A DNA stretch of 64,000 nucleotides from Amorphophallus konjac. Its lineage: Eukaryota > Streptophyta > Magnoliopsida > Alismatales > Araceae. The first letter of the stretch is position 1. The number at the start of each line of letters is the position of its first letter. The translations under genes and the position numbers were made by a program. The DNA lies in NCBI GenBank assembly GCA_022559845.1, contig CM040118.1, positions 447,514,053 to 447,578,052 of the forward strand. The letters run 5' to 3'. The notes under the pieces are model-generated. The model saw nothing but the letters and a program-made list of their open reading frames with translations, searched no databases and was not told where the DNA came from. Shown here one piece after another: positions 46,001 through 57,570 of the stretch.

Positions 46001-47427
46001 AACGCAAGGAAAGATACACATCCTTTCCTTATTAGCTTGCTAGCTCGGAGAGCCGAAATGAGAGGTGACTTGTTCCGACTCTTTGGACCAGTATATGCTA
46101 GTTCCGGGAATTCCTTGAAAGTAACCTTGCTATTACGGCAATCCACCGTTGCCTGATACATGGATAACCAATCTGCTCCTAATATGACATCATATTCATT
46201 TAAATCTAGGCATATTAGGTTGATAGAAAAATTTCTACCCTTTACCAAGACTTCACAATTCTGATAATGATGAGTAATATCGATTTCGTTTCCGAGAGGA
46301 GTAGATTAAGCTATTTTTATCCATTCCGGTTCCATAGGTAATGGATCAGCAAACCTCTTGGAAATAAAAGAATGTGATGCACCCGTATCAAATAAGACAT
46401 GTGCAGACTTGGAACAAACTTTCAGTGTACCTTCTACCAGTCCGCCTTCGTCTTGTTCCGCCTCCTTAATAGCTTGGAGACGCGCATTCTTGGTCACCGG
46501 GCGCTTCCCATCACCGGCATGATCATTAAGTAGGGGGCAGTCGGGAATCCGATGATCACGGCTCCCACAACGGAGACACGCTCCAAGTTTCCTCCAACAT
46601 TCTTCGGCCTTATGTCCGGCCTTGTCACAGTGTCTACACACCACTTTAGAAGGTGTGGTGGTGATGGAGAACGGCTTGTTAATCTTTTTGACTTTCTTCT
46701 CCTGAGAAGACTCTCCTCCGTTACTTGGCCTTTTCTTGAAATTGGGTTTGAAAGTGCCAGAGCTGGTAACATGCTCCTTCTTGTCTCTCCCACGGATCCT
46801 ATCAGATAGTTCCGTGGCATCTTCTAGTAACTGAGCTTGGCGTACCATCTCCGAATAGACCTATACGTCCATCGGCGCCAGCTATGTGATATATTGGGGC
46901 CTGAGCCCATTTAGAAACCTTCTAGCTTTCATTTTCTCGGTACCGACTAAATGCTTAGCGTACCGGGATAACCTCGAGAATTATGCCTCATACTCGGCCA
47001 TCGATAATGAGCGTTGTTTAAGTGCGGCGAACTCAGAGGCCTTCTTCTCTTGGACTCGGTCTGAAAAATATTTATTTTTGAAATATTCAACAAACTCCTC
47101 CCAAGTAACTTGTCCTTGATCTAATGTGGCTTCTACCGACTCCCACCAACAGCGGGCGTCCCTTTCCAATTGAAACGTTGCTAACAAGACCTTCTCTTGG
47201 TTCGTGCATTGCATAACTCGAAAGGTACGTTCGGTCTCCCAGATCCAGTGCTCGGCGTCATCCAGATCAGTGGATCCCATGAACTTAGGAGGGTTCATGT
47301 TCTTGAAGCTTTGGTGGAGATTTCCTGCTCCACGATGTGCACCTCCTTGTGCCACTTGTTGAAGTGCCTGGGTCATGCCTTGCAGAGTGCGTTGCATGTT
47401 GCGCCACTGAGCACGTTCGGCAGCCAT
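43071..47427 (-). pseudogene. gag-pol: gag-pol polyprotein of element C with chromodomain, several stops
   Basis: It starts at ATG 47427 (MAAERAQW). Domains in order: capsid-like gag; two CCHC knuckles (CRHCDKAGHKAEEC, CLRCGSRDHRIPDC, about 46645-46540); protease with intact D-T-G-A (about 46385-46396); RT ([12 protein letters not shown] near 45395); RNase H ([10 protein letters not shown]); integrase zinc domain (HPGSTKMYQDL..CLTCQQ, about 44300-44195); D-D-E core (GMDFIMGL, DRDPRV, DGQTERTNQ); RFIGPFEIL segment; chromodomain ending at TAA 43071. Stops lie near 46978, 46848, 46303, 45769, 44841, 43290 and inside the chromodomain, and a frameshift lies near 43760-43830. It retains more catalytic residues than A but is not intact. 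Confidence 0.92.
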
Positions 47428-47577
47428 TGTCCTACAATTATAATAACTATATTAATATGTGATTTGGTTCAAAGGTTTTGATTCTAAGTTAACTTAACCC
47501 TTGGTTCTAACCAATCTCACCGGTTAAAGGTTTGAACCTATCCTTGGACTTGGGTTTCCTAGAATTGAATATCCTAG

Positions 47578-47589
47578 GCTCTGATACCA
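47578..47589 (-). other. Primer binding site of element C (tRNA-iMet type)
   Basis: TGGTATCAGAGC on minus, 7 bp from the LTR. Confidence 0.93.
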
Positions 47590-47596
47590 CAAAAAC

Positions 47597-50500
47597 TGTC
47601 ACGCCCCGAGCGTAGAAGGAACCCGGGAAAGACGTGACGAGTTTATATCGATCATGTCAATCAGAGCGTTAGTGTATTCAACACAAAGACAAAGTGCGCA
47701 AAAGTAAAGATAACCCAATCCTTTATTCAATTACAACCTCAAAGGACTTCTATTACAAACCACTTAATGAAAGTGCTAAGACTCAATAAAAGGAAAAGTA
47801 CAATGGTTGACTCAAGAAATTAGAAAGACAAGATTAGTAGATGCTCGGATAGACGGAGTAGCTCTAGTCTCTTCACTCTTGACCTTCCCCATCCGATTGA
47901 GTCTCATCATCGGACTTACCTGAAAAATAAGGAAAAACACTAGATGGGTGAATGCTCAGTAGGAATTATATCTCAAGAGCTAGCTTGCTTTAAGTAAATT
48001 ACACGTTACATGAATGCAATAAAGCTATACATGTTTGCGTAAAACGACAAGAGAGAGAGAGTATAACAAGAGATAATTGAGTGAACTAGCATGTCTTTCA
48101 AGAACTTATATCAATAAATGTCAAGATATTCAAGCAAGTATATTCATCATGTCATGTCGGAATTTGACTATCACGTTTCAAGCAAGTATATAAATACCCT
48201 TTTCGGGTCATGCAAGTCATGTCATGTCAAGTCGAGTATGAGATTGTGGAATGTCTAATCAAGCTAGTCATGCACTTCGGTACAATGCCATACCGTGATC
48301 ATTACAACTCCCATGGGCACTAGTACTTTCGGGTGCTCCTCCCAGGACCCGATTGGGCCCTATATGCGCAGGCATTGATCATGTATTTTTCGACATCCAC
48401 TATAGTTATAGCCAATGTGGAATTTCAAGGAATAAGCTTGTACGAACTTTTAAGGTAGATCTTGTGGAATAGCATTTCAAGTATTTGATCATGTGGTATA
48501 ATGATGATAATAACGGTATAATCACGATTAACGATAAAACTAGGTGGAATCGGCTCCCTAACTCGGGTGCCATGACGATAGGAATAAGCGCCCATATGAA
48601 CATGGTCGCTCGTTCTCGTACATGATAAGGTATATAGAATTAGTGTACACAAGTACGGCACACTATTCTTAAAGGATATGAATGGTATGGATTACCCATC
48701 CCATTATTTCAAGAATATTCTCATGACATACAAACAGCATGTCGTGAGGGCCGGTATACCATGTTTCTTTAGAGTGACATGGCGAAAGTAGTGTCATGGA
48801 TTTTAAGGGTACAACCAGCTCAGCTGCTTTGAGGGAATCCAAAGCTAGCGGAGTCTTACGGAGGTCTATATGATAAAGTCACTAGTCCAAAGGAACGGAA
48901 TATCCCATGGAGAGTTCATCTATCACCGAGAAATAAGGGGTAATCGATAAATCATCGTGAAACGTGGGACTATATTCACGGAATGGAACGTAGTGCCTAT
49001 GTATATATATATAACCCACTGTTATGGGTTATAGAAAACCACGAAAAACATGACTGTCAGAAAATTGATGTCTGGTACTGTGTTCTCATTTTTCTGAATT
49101 GACGCCCTTGTCAGGGTCGTCAGTTTAATAAATATTATATTTCGGTGGTTTATCAAAATGACGCCTTGCATAAAGGCTTCAATTCTGTAAATGGCGCCTC
49201 AGTCAGGGGCGTCATATATTAAATTAATGGGCTGGGGATGAGTCGTCATTTCAAGAACAATATATATCTATTTTCAAAAATTCTAGATTTAACACTAAAT
49301 TGACGCCCATGTATAGGGTCGTCCATTCAATTTGACGACCTGATCTGGGTCGCTAATTCTTTGTCTTATGATTTGCACCGAACAGGTACAATCACAGACA
49401 CAAGGTTAATGAAGTAGCTCTGATCAAGAAACAAATGACATGTACAGGTAGAGAAAAATATCAGGAATTTATGGACATGATCATGCATTAGTTTACATAT
49501 AAAGGTTCACAGTTATTAAAATTTGAACATGGTGTATTTATTAAATAACTATCAATTGACGACTGTTACACGGTCGTTGGTTTAAAATGACGCCCTAATG
49601 TGGGTCGTCAATTCCATTTATGCAGTAAACGAACAAACTTCATTCTGGAAACGAAATCTGTAACTACTGAACTCATCTGCAGACCTATATGCATGCATTA
49701 ACTTGTTAACTATTGAATTTTGCTAAATCTTGAGAAAACCTACCTTGTGGATTGGTTTGGTTGACAGACGTGAAGAGTTTGAAGAAAATACGATACCCTG
49801 TTTCTAACAGAGTAACTAGAAGCCAATATAACAAGAGCAGTTGTTCGTCGAGAGAAACTGCAGGATGATAATAAGAGCAGCAGCTCTTGATTTCCAACGA
49901 AGAGGCAGCAACTGCAGTAGCCGAAGAGTTCTCCCACGTTCTTCTTGTATCACGATAGCAGCAGCCTTCGGAGGATGAAGCAATCAGCAGTACTACTTCG
50001 TTGCAGACAACCTGGAGAAGAAAGATGAAGAACCATTAATGTTCTTCACGTTCTATACCATCAGGTTGAATAGAAAGAAGATGGAATCCTACTATTGGAT
50101 GGAGAGGAAGAAGAACTTCCTTCGGTTCTTCACGTTCGGAACAACAGCAATAAGTTTTGATGAAGAAAAGAGCCTTCAGGTTGGCTCGATGGGAGGGGTA
50201 TTTATAGGTTTTCAGGAACCCAACAAGGTTAGAATTCGATTAGAACTAAAATTTCCTTGATAGAGTCCTTACTAAACTTGATTATACACGTAGCAAAATC
50301 TTAAAACTTACCCCAGATCATATCCTCGTTCGAACATAACACAAACGGAAAGTTTGAAATTGACGCCTCAGGTTGAGGCGTTATTTTTAAATTGACGCCC
50401 ACACATGAAGTCTTCAATTCTTTCCCTTTAATTCTTTCTGGATTTTTATCTTTTTTTCTGGATGTGATCTAGGTGAGAAATTTTAAGGGTATTAATTTTC

Positions 50501-51226
50501 CATTTTCTCTATTTTTTCATATAATTAATTTTCCAAAATTCTTTAGTCAAAAAAAATGGCACTATTCATTATTTTGAATTGACGACTTAGTTTAAGTCAT
50601 CTTTTATGCAATCCACGCCCATGACCATGGCGTCTTTTACCTTTTGGCATTTCTGAAAGAAGCAAAATTATGTTTATACCCTAGAAATCTCTATCTATAT
50701 ATCCTTTCTTATGCTATTTATACTTTTAAATAATTAACGACATTCCCTATGTCGTCCTTTTTAAAATAACGCTTGCAGTAAGAGGCGTCAATTGCGTTTG
50801 GCAATTTTTCCTTAACCTCTAAAGGACCGATATTGTATATATGCCCATTCTTTTACCCTTTTATATATCTTTAATGTATTTAAATCTTATATATATATAC
50901 TTCTTCCTTCTAATAAGATTATAATATAGTAAATGTGGAATATTAAATTAGTAATAAAATATAAATTGACATTTTCTTCAAGATTTAATGATTCTTAATT
51001 TAATTAAAATTATTTTGTGCATCAAATGGCTACTTAAAATAACATGTTATTCTTAAATGTATTATAATATAATGGTAAGGTCTATGAGTCCATTTCGTAA
51101 GACTTTTCAGAATGTAAGAGGGTTATGTACAAGGTCCAGGCCTCGTTTAATTATTATATATTTATATATTTATATATTTTAATTTTATTTGAATTTCTAG
51201 TCCTTTAATTTACCAGGGTTGCTACA
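47597..51226 (-). repeat. 5' LTR of element C
   Basis: 3630 bp, TGTAGCAACC (minus, from 51226) to GGGGCGTGACA. TATA box at 50197-50208. The splice-like pair CTCCGTAAG (near 48865) and TTTTTCAGGTAAG (near 47920) is also present in A. Confidence 0.94.
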
Positions 51227-51231
51227 CTAGC

Positions 51232-53029
51232 ACTCTTCACTTGATCTCATTCCCATTTATTTAGTTGTCGCTATCCGAGTTACCTGAAAAATGTTAGAAT
51301 GAACCGGATGAGTGAATCTCTCAGTAAGAATTATAACTCAAGTTCGAGCAGTCTTTAAGTAGATTACATATTGCATGTAATACGGGTATAGCTATGCATG
51401 CTAGACAAGCGAGAAAAATCATGAACTATATAGAAGAATATCGCATGGTTTCAAGTACTATCAAATGTTGACAAGTGAGATATTAAGAACTTCATAGAAA
51501 GGGTATTGCATGATTTCAAGTACTATCAAATGTTTGCACGATTTGCCAGGAAGGCAAGGAACAAGTTTAAGCAAGTAAGAATCATGTTCATGCAAGAAAG
51601 AATCATGTTCAAGCAAGTAATATCAAGTACGTGTAATATCAAGTACGTGTAACTGGAATTAGATATTTCAATCAAGCAAGTACTTTGCCCTTTTTCGGGT
51701 CACGCAAATCAAGTATTGCCTATTAGGGGCCACGCAAGTCGAGTCAAGCAAGCAAGTAGTGTCACGAGAGAGAGAGTGGAAATGTCTCAAGTCAAGCAAG
51801 TACTTCGGTGCAATGCTTAAACACCGTGATCATTCAACTGCCATGGGCACAAGTACTTTCGGGCGCTCATCACAAGATCAGATCGGGCCCTATATGCATA
51901 GCATTTCATGTATTACTTTTGACATTCACTCTAGCTATAGCCAATATAGAATTCCAAGGTTTAACCGTTGTACGAATATAGGGTGGATTTCATGAATGGA
52001 GTTCAAGGGCAGATTTTATCATGTAGGGACGAACTGAGAGTAAACCTCGCAAAACATATTAGGAATCGTTGGCGGCTCTCGGGATGTCACAAAACACTGA
52101 ATTGGCGCCCTTCGGGCAGCCACCATTTCCAAAATTGGGGCCCTCATAGAGGGGCCCCCATTCTGTGACAAGACAGGCTCGAAAAAATCCAGAGATCAGG
52201 ATTCAGGGAAATGGCGCCCAGAGGGGTGTCATCATTTAAATGGCGCCCACAAGGCTGACCTTATTTCAGTAAATGGCGCCCAGAGGGCTGCCATTATTTC
52301 ATAAAATGGCACCCAGGGGGCTCCCATCAGTTGAAGAATTGGTGACTGCTCATAGGGGCGCCCATTGCTAAAATTCTATTTTTTTCATTTTCTTTTTGTG
52401 CTAAAGAATTGGCGCCCCTCTGTAGTGTCATCATTTAAATGACGACCCTACAGAAGGTCATTAATCAAGTAAATGGCGCCCTAGTCAGGGGCGCCCATTC
52501 TTTTGGGTCATCTACGCACCGGGCAGGTACGTTTTGAGACACTAATTACTATTCATGATTTCTAAAGTTCTCGGAATCAAGAAATAAGGACATAGATAGA
52601 TAAAGAAAAATATCAGGATCACAGGGTCATACTCATGCAAGGACTTTATGGTTTAGTTTCATAGATATAAAATTTCTAGCATGGTGATTATTAATTATAG
52701 GAAAATGAATTGGCGACTGGTTGAAGGGCCTTCAATTAATGGGCGCCCTTCACTGGGTCGCCCATTCAGGAAATGGCGCCCAGGTAAGGGGTGCCCATTA
52801 CCTGATGGCAGGTGTCTTACTTCCGAAAAATCAGTGTAACAGGCTATATATTTGATTTCCAAAAAACACAGTGTAACAAGCTATATCACGTGGAAGATGA
52901 AGCTAACTACTGCTAGTCATGCTTGTAACCCTATTTTAACTACTGGCTAGGCCATATATTGAGAAAACCTACCTTTTTGGAGTGATACATGTGGTACAGG
53001 AAGTAGAGGGAAGAAGAAAGAAGAAGAGG
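51232..53029 (-). repeat. LTR E, inner piece, cut by element F
   Basis: This continues LTR E from 39371, with CTAGC duplicated by C. It aligns in order with the LTR of C: TTACCTGAAAAATGTT block (51280), CTTCGGTGCAATG..GGGCCCTATATGC block (51802-51897), inverted-repeat units (52098-52800), GAGAAAACCTACCT block (52960). It ends at 53029 where F begins; the C homology would run about 1.4 kb further, so F inserted into E and the rest lies beyond the window. Confidence 0.8.
52098..52805. repeat. Inverted-repeat units in LTR E
   Basis: About 13 units of 25-26 nt, mostly AATGGCGCCC..GGGCGCCCATT-like. The best is GGGCGCCC..GGGTCGCCCATT near 52740. One unit (about 52438) has changed both arms: AATGAC..GTCATT. 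Spacing is irregular. Confidence 0.8.
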
Positions 53030-55252
53030 TGTTGAGTCTTTACATGTTTTGAGGATGACAACACTATGAGCCTTAGTGGAGAACAAAAAATATTTCTCTG
53101 TGGAAAATAAACTTTCGAGTCACTTCAGTTATGTTCAGGGGTTGTCTTCGTGTCGTTATTTGTTCCATCGCGTGCTGAACACTACAGCACCTCGTGCTGC
53201 TTTCTGTGCCACCTCGTGTCGCTCCATCTGTGTCACCCCTATGTCTTCGAGTCTTATGTTCTGGCCAAGTCTATACAGCCTCATCTTTACCTTCGTTCCA
53301 AGCCAAAGTCTACACATTCGTTTCCTTGGGCAAAGTCTATACATCGTGGCCTTGAACTCTCAGTCTGTACACTCTTTATTTCAAAGTCTGTACATTGTTG
53401 CCTTGAAGCCATTCCAAGTCTATACATCCAGTTGAACGCAAAGTCTACACATCGCCTCACATCATATGAAGGTTGTACGTTGGAAGTGTCTTTCTTGCTT
53501 TGTGACCACACTTCGTGTCGGTTTCTGTTTTCGTCTTCGAGTTGGTTTCAGTCCGTGTCGTTTCGTGTCGTCCTCGTCTTCGAGTCGTTCGTAAGTTCGA
53601 GCAATCTTGTATTCGAGTCATTTTTTTTATGTCTTCGTGTTGTTTCTATGTTTGTGTCTTCGTGTTATCTTTTGTGCTTGTGTCTTCGTGTTATCTTTTG
53701 TGCTTGTGTCTTCGTGTTAGTTTTGTGTTTGAGTCTTCATGTTATTTCTGTGTTTGTGTCTTAGTGTTATTTTTATGTCTTCGTGTTGCTTCTTTCTATC
53801 TTCGTCCAGGTTTCCTCTGATCGCGTGTTTTACTACCGTTTTACTCCGTGTTATTTCCTTCTCACCTCGTGCTGTTCTCATCTGACTTCGTGTCGTTCTC
53901 TTTGTAGTGTTAGCTTTATTATTGTGTATCTCGTGTCGTTCTCTTTTTACCTCGTGCTGTTTTCATCTGACCTCGTGTCATTCTCTCTTTATTTCGTACT
54001 GTAATAATCTTGTGTATCTCGTGTCGCTCTCAGTATAGTGCATCTCGTATTGCTATCACATACCTCATGCAGTTTTAGTTTTTTTTTGTGGCCCTGAGTT
54101 TTAATGGTTTTAATTTCTTTGCAGGAGAAGAAGAAAAACAAAAAGAAGAAGGTGGTCCGAGGAAGAATATTCCCTAGTGACTGGGCTGCACGTGATCCAA
54201 TGCTAAAGGAACCAATACTATAAAGGCACGTGGCAAGAAGGTTCTGGATCAAGTGTGGGAGGCACACGCATTCTGCACCTTATCCACCTGCTGCTGCTAT
54301 ATATTGAAGCCTTCGTCCACAGATGAAGGTTGATCGAAAGGGAAAAAGAAAAAGCATAAGTGCAGAGAGTTCGATCCAGCCAAAGAAGAGAAGAAAATAG
54401 AGGGCAGAAACTGAAGAAGAGGAAGAAGAGAGAATAGCAGAGAGAGTGAGAGAGAGAGAGCTCGAAGCTGAGAGTCAGAAAGAAGAAGAAGAAGAAGGAT
54501 TCTGGTTTCAGAATCAAATCCGAACCAGTTTGCTCTATTGTGAGCTATATTCCGTGTTTTATCGTTCCAGCATTCAGTATGCTGTATCTTTTAGTTTTTT
54601 GTTTTTGATCTTTCTTTACTGTTTTAGTTTAGTCTCCGATTCTCAGGTTGAGATCGGTGGTCCTCCTGGTCTGTTGGTTCAAGAGAAGGGAGACGCTGTC
54701 TCCAGTTGCAAGTGGCCGTGTGCTGCTTGTGGGTTCCCTCTGGGCTTCAGAGGAAGAGAGACCTTGGTCTCTGGTTCTAGTGACTGCAGATCACTAGTGT
54801 TCCCTCCGGTTGGAGGAAGAGGAACTTGTTTCCTAGTTTCTAGGGACTTGGCGTCCTTAGGGTTCCCTCCGGGTGTGGAGGAAGAGGGGAGGGTGTTCCC
54901 CTGGTGAAGCTGTGAATCAGCCGTTGTCACAGACTGAGTCTGCTTGGCTAGCGGGTGCTAGTGGAAGCCTCACTTCGGTTTGAAGTGAGGGGTGGACGTA
55001 GGCAGACTGGAGGTCTGACCGAACCACCTTAAAAATCCCTGGCGCAGTGTGTTTGGTTTCTATTCTGGCTTTGGATCTATTCGGTAGATGCTTGTCTAGG
55101 CCGATCCATCTCTATCTTCCTAGCTGATCGTTCTGCGCGGTTAGTGTTTGACCGTTAAGATCTTTTTCGGAGACTCCTAATTGAGTACTTATTTTTTTTA
55201 ATCCTCAATGTTCTACTGGTAAAGGTCCATTCACCCCCCTCTGGACCTATCA
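53030..55252 (+). repeat. 5' LTR of element F
   Basis: 2223 bp, TGTTGAGTCT to GGACCTATCA. It contains 25-26-bp tandem repeats (53625-53800), T/C-rich TCGTGT-bearing sequence (53480-54060), a TTTCTTTGCAG|GAG acceptor-like site near 54122, and CTATATATTG near 54297 as a candidate TATA box. Confidence 0.9.
53625..53800. repeat. Tandem 25-26-bp repeats in LTR of F
   Basis: About seven units with core GTGTCTTCGTGTTATCTTTT; repeated at about 62670-62840 in the 3' LTR. Unlike A-E these are direct repeats without inverted arms. Confidence 0.88.
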
Positions 55253-55254
55253 AT

Positions 55255-55266
55255 TGGTATCAGAGC
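55255..55266 (+). other. Primer binding site of element F (tRNA-iMet type)
   Basis: TGGTATCAGAGC starting 2 bp after the LTR end. Confidence 0.92.
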
Positions 55267-55371
55267 GGTCTCTGGTTCAGAATCCAACGATTCTCAGAGG
55301 ATCCTCTACGTGTTTTCTATGTGCATTGTTTTGCTTGTGAGTTAGTGTTTGATATCTGTTCGTTTGAACTG

Positions 55372-57570
55372 ATGGCAATGGCTAATCCACCGATTTTTAA
55401 GGGACCTGATTTTGACATATGGTTCAGTGTTTTTCGCATGTTTGTTAAATAAGCTGATAAGGACTTGTGGAAGTTGATTTCACAAGGTCCGTATGAACTG
55501 CCCAAGAAAAGGTCCAAGTGGACGGACAGTGAGAATCAGATGTTCCAAGAGAATCAAAAGGCCTTAAACCTAATGTTAACAGCGACTGATAAAGCCTTGC
55601 ATTCTTGTTTCCATGATTGCAGATCCGCCAAGGATATTATGGACCAGCTGAAGCTAGCCCACAGGAGAAATGAAAGCACATGCATGATGGTTAGCAGAAG
55701 TGACCACAGTACCAGCCAAGAGGTGGAGGAGAATGAAGAAGAGGTAAACCTCTTCGAGAACTTTTCTATAGAAGATTGGGAAAATGCTTACAGCGATTTA
55801 TCTGAGTCATATGAAAAATTGCAAAAACGATATAAAAAATTGAAAAGAAATAAGGGATTAGATAACTCAAGGTCTGACTGTAAGAAATGTGCTGAATTGA
55901 AGAGTTCTCATGATGCCTGTGTGTCTAATCTACAAATGTTGAAAAAACAAAATGATGTGCTAATCAATGGAAATAAGAATCATGTGAGTGAGATTGATTC
56001 CCTGAGAAAATCCTCAGCTGAAAGCAAGGAAAGTTTAGAGAAGCTCAGGATTGAAAACAAAGTACTTGCTGAAAAATCTGAAGCCATTAAGTCTGTCAAC
56101 TTTGAATTACAGAAAAACATTGAGAAACTGCAAAAAGACTTGAAAACTTTTAAGGATGGAAGAAAATCTGAAACTGACTCTGATGATCAGATTTTGATAA
56201 ACGAATTAATTCAGAATGACAGACTAAAGGAAGAAATTGAGAAACTAAAACAGTTGAACACCATCTTGTCAGAGAGATTGCTGACATTTGAAAAGGGTAA
56301 ACATGTGGTGTCCAATAATTCAGAAGAAATTGATGAGTTGAGAAAGGAAGTTGAGAAATACATAATTGCCAACCAAGTCTTGAATGAGGCTGTCAATTGC
56401 AGTGAACAAGAGACTGCAAGTTATGAGCTACACATTGCCTCTTTAGAAGAAGAAATCCAAGACTTAAGGAAATCTTTGTCTAAATTTGTTGATGGGCAAG
56501 AAAATCTGAACAAACTGCTGGGAGTAAAAGTCAATTTTCAGAAGGAGGGGTTAGGTTATAACCCTGTAAATAAAAAGATCTTTGAAAATAAAATTCAGAC
56601 ATATTCTGTTTCTAGCTCTACTTTTGAGAAAAAGGGGCTGGGCTACACTCCAGTCATGAGTAAGGTCTATGGATCAAATTTGGAAACTATTTTTGTTAAA
56701 TCATCTGAACAAGAAAAACCTTCTACTTCTTCTCCACCTCACTATAAGGCTAAGAAAACACAAGAACAGGATAAAAAATAGAAAATGAATAAAAAGGGCT
56801 CATCTGTGCATGTTGATCACAGTCCGCACACACACTCATCTAAAAGGAAAATGTCATGCCACTACTGTCATAGACTTGGACATTTAATGCATGAGTGTAA
56901 ATTGATGGAGAAAGATGATATGAGGGCCGAGATAATGAATGCTAAGAAACTTCATGATAAAAATTCTTCATTCCAAAAAAAGAAAATTGAATGTCTGCAC
57001 TGTGGCAAACTAGGACACAGCATCACACAATGCTGGTTTGCAAATGGTAAGAAAATATATTCTTCACATCATGCTAAATTTCCTGCAAACCATAATGATG
57101 TTGAGAGGAATAAAGTTACTGCAAATAGAAAATACTCTGCATGTGTCAACTGTGGAAAGACAGGCCACAGGGCCATTGAATGCTGGCATGGTCAGGGTAG
57201 AAAAGAGAATTTTAAGAGAATGAACTCTTCTCATTATTTTAACTGTGGAAAGCCAGGTCACAGGGCTGCAACCTGTTGGCTGGCAGGATACCAAAGTAAT
57301 GCTGGTTTTGGTAAACAGAATTTCAATTCTGTTAACAAAAATTTTCATACATATGTGCATAAAGATCATGTTAATAAGAATGTGCATAAATCCAATCTGA
57401 AACCTGCTGCATCTTGCTATTATTGTGGTACAATTGGTCATTCAATGAATAATTGCTATCTGATGAAATCTGATGACCATGCTACTAGGAGATTGGTTAG
57501 AAAACCTGCTAGGAATGTCACTGCTAACTCAGGACCCAAGACTTCTTGGGTGCCTATTCGTGCAAAATAG
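55372..57570 (+). pseudogene. gag: Ty1/copia-type gag with coiled coil and five zinc knuckles, two in-frame stops
   Basis: ATG 55372 opens MAMANPPIFKG and a DIWFSVFRMF segment like copia gag. TAA at 55450-55452 breaks it; the same frame continues (DKDLWKLISQG..) through a UBN2-like region, a long coiled coil (about 55770-56510) and KEGLGYNP/KKGLGYTP repeats. A TAG at 56779-56781 then separates the zinc-knuckle part, which stays in frame to 57570. Knuckles: CHYCHRLGHLMHEC, CLHCGKLGHSITQC, CVNCGKTGHRAIEC, a fourth with its first Cys lost (YFNCGKPGHRAATC), and CYYCGTIGHSMNNC. It ends SWVPIRAK, like SIRE-type gag ends. In the family it packages element RNA. The two stops could be mutations; the TAG could in principle be read through. 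Confidence 0.82.

Larger units (their letters stand above)
39372..51226 (-). mobile_element. Element C: Del/Tekay-like Ty3/gypsy chromovirus, minus orientation
   Basis: 11,855 bp. LTRs are 39372-42995 and 47597-51226, TSD is CTAGC (39367-39371, 51227-51231), the primer site is at 47578-47589 and the polypurine tract at 42996-43010. The polyprotein 43071-47427 has the same order as element A but is a clearly separate lineage member with longer LTRs. The LTRs differ by roughly two to three percent by eye over the first 400 bp, so C is older than B. Confidence 0.94.

Noticed and set aside
53076..53820. ORFs of 100-200 codons in the LTR of F (and 62122-62865)
   Set aside because: They come from TCGTGT-rich direct repeats; composition is purely repetitive and frames change between LTRs.
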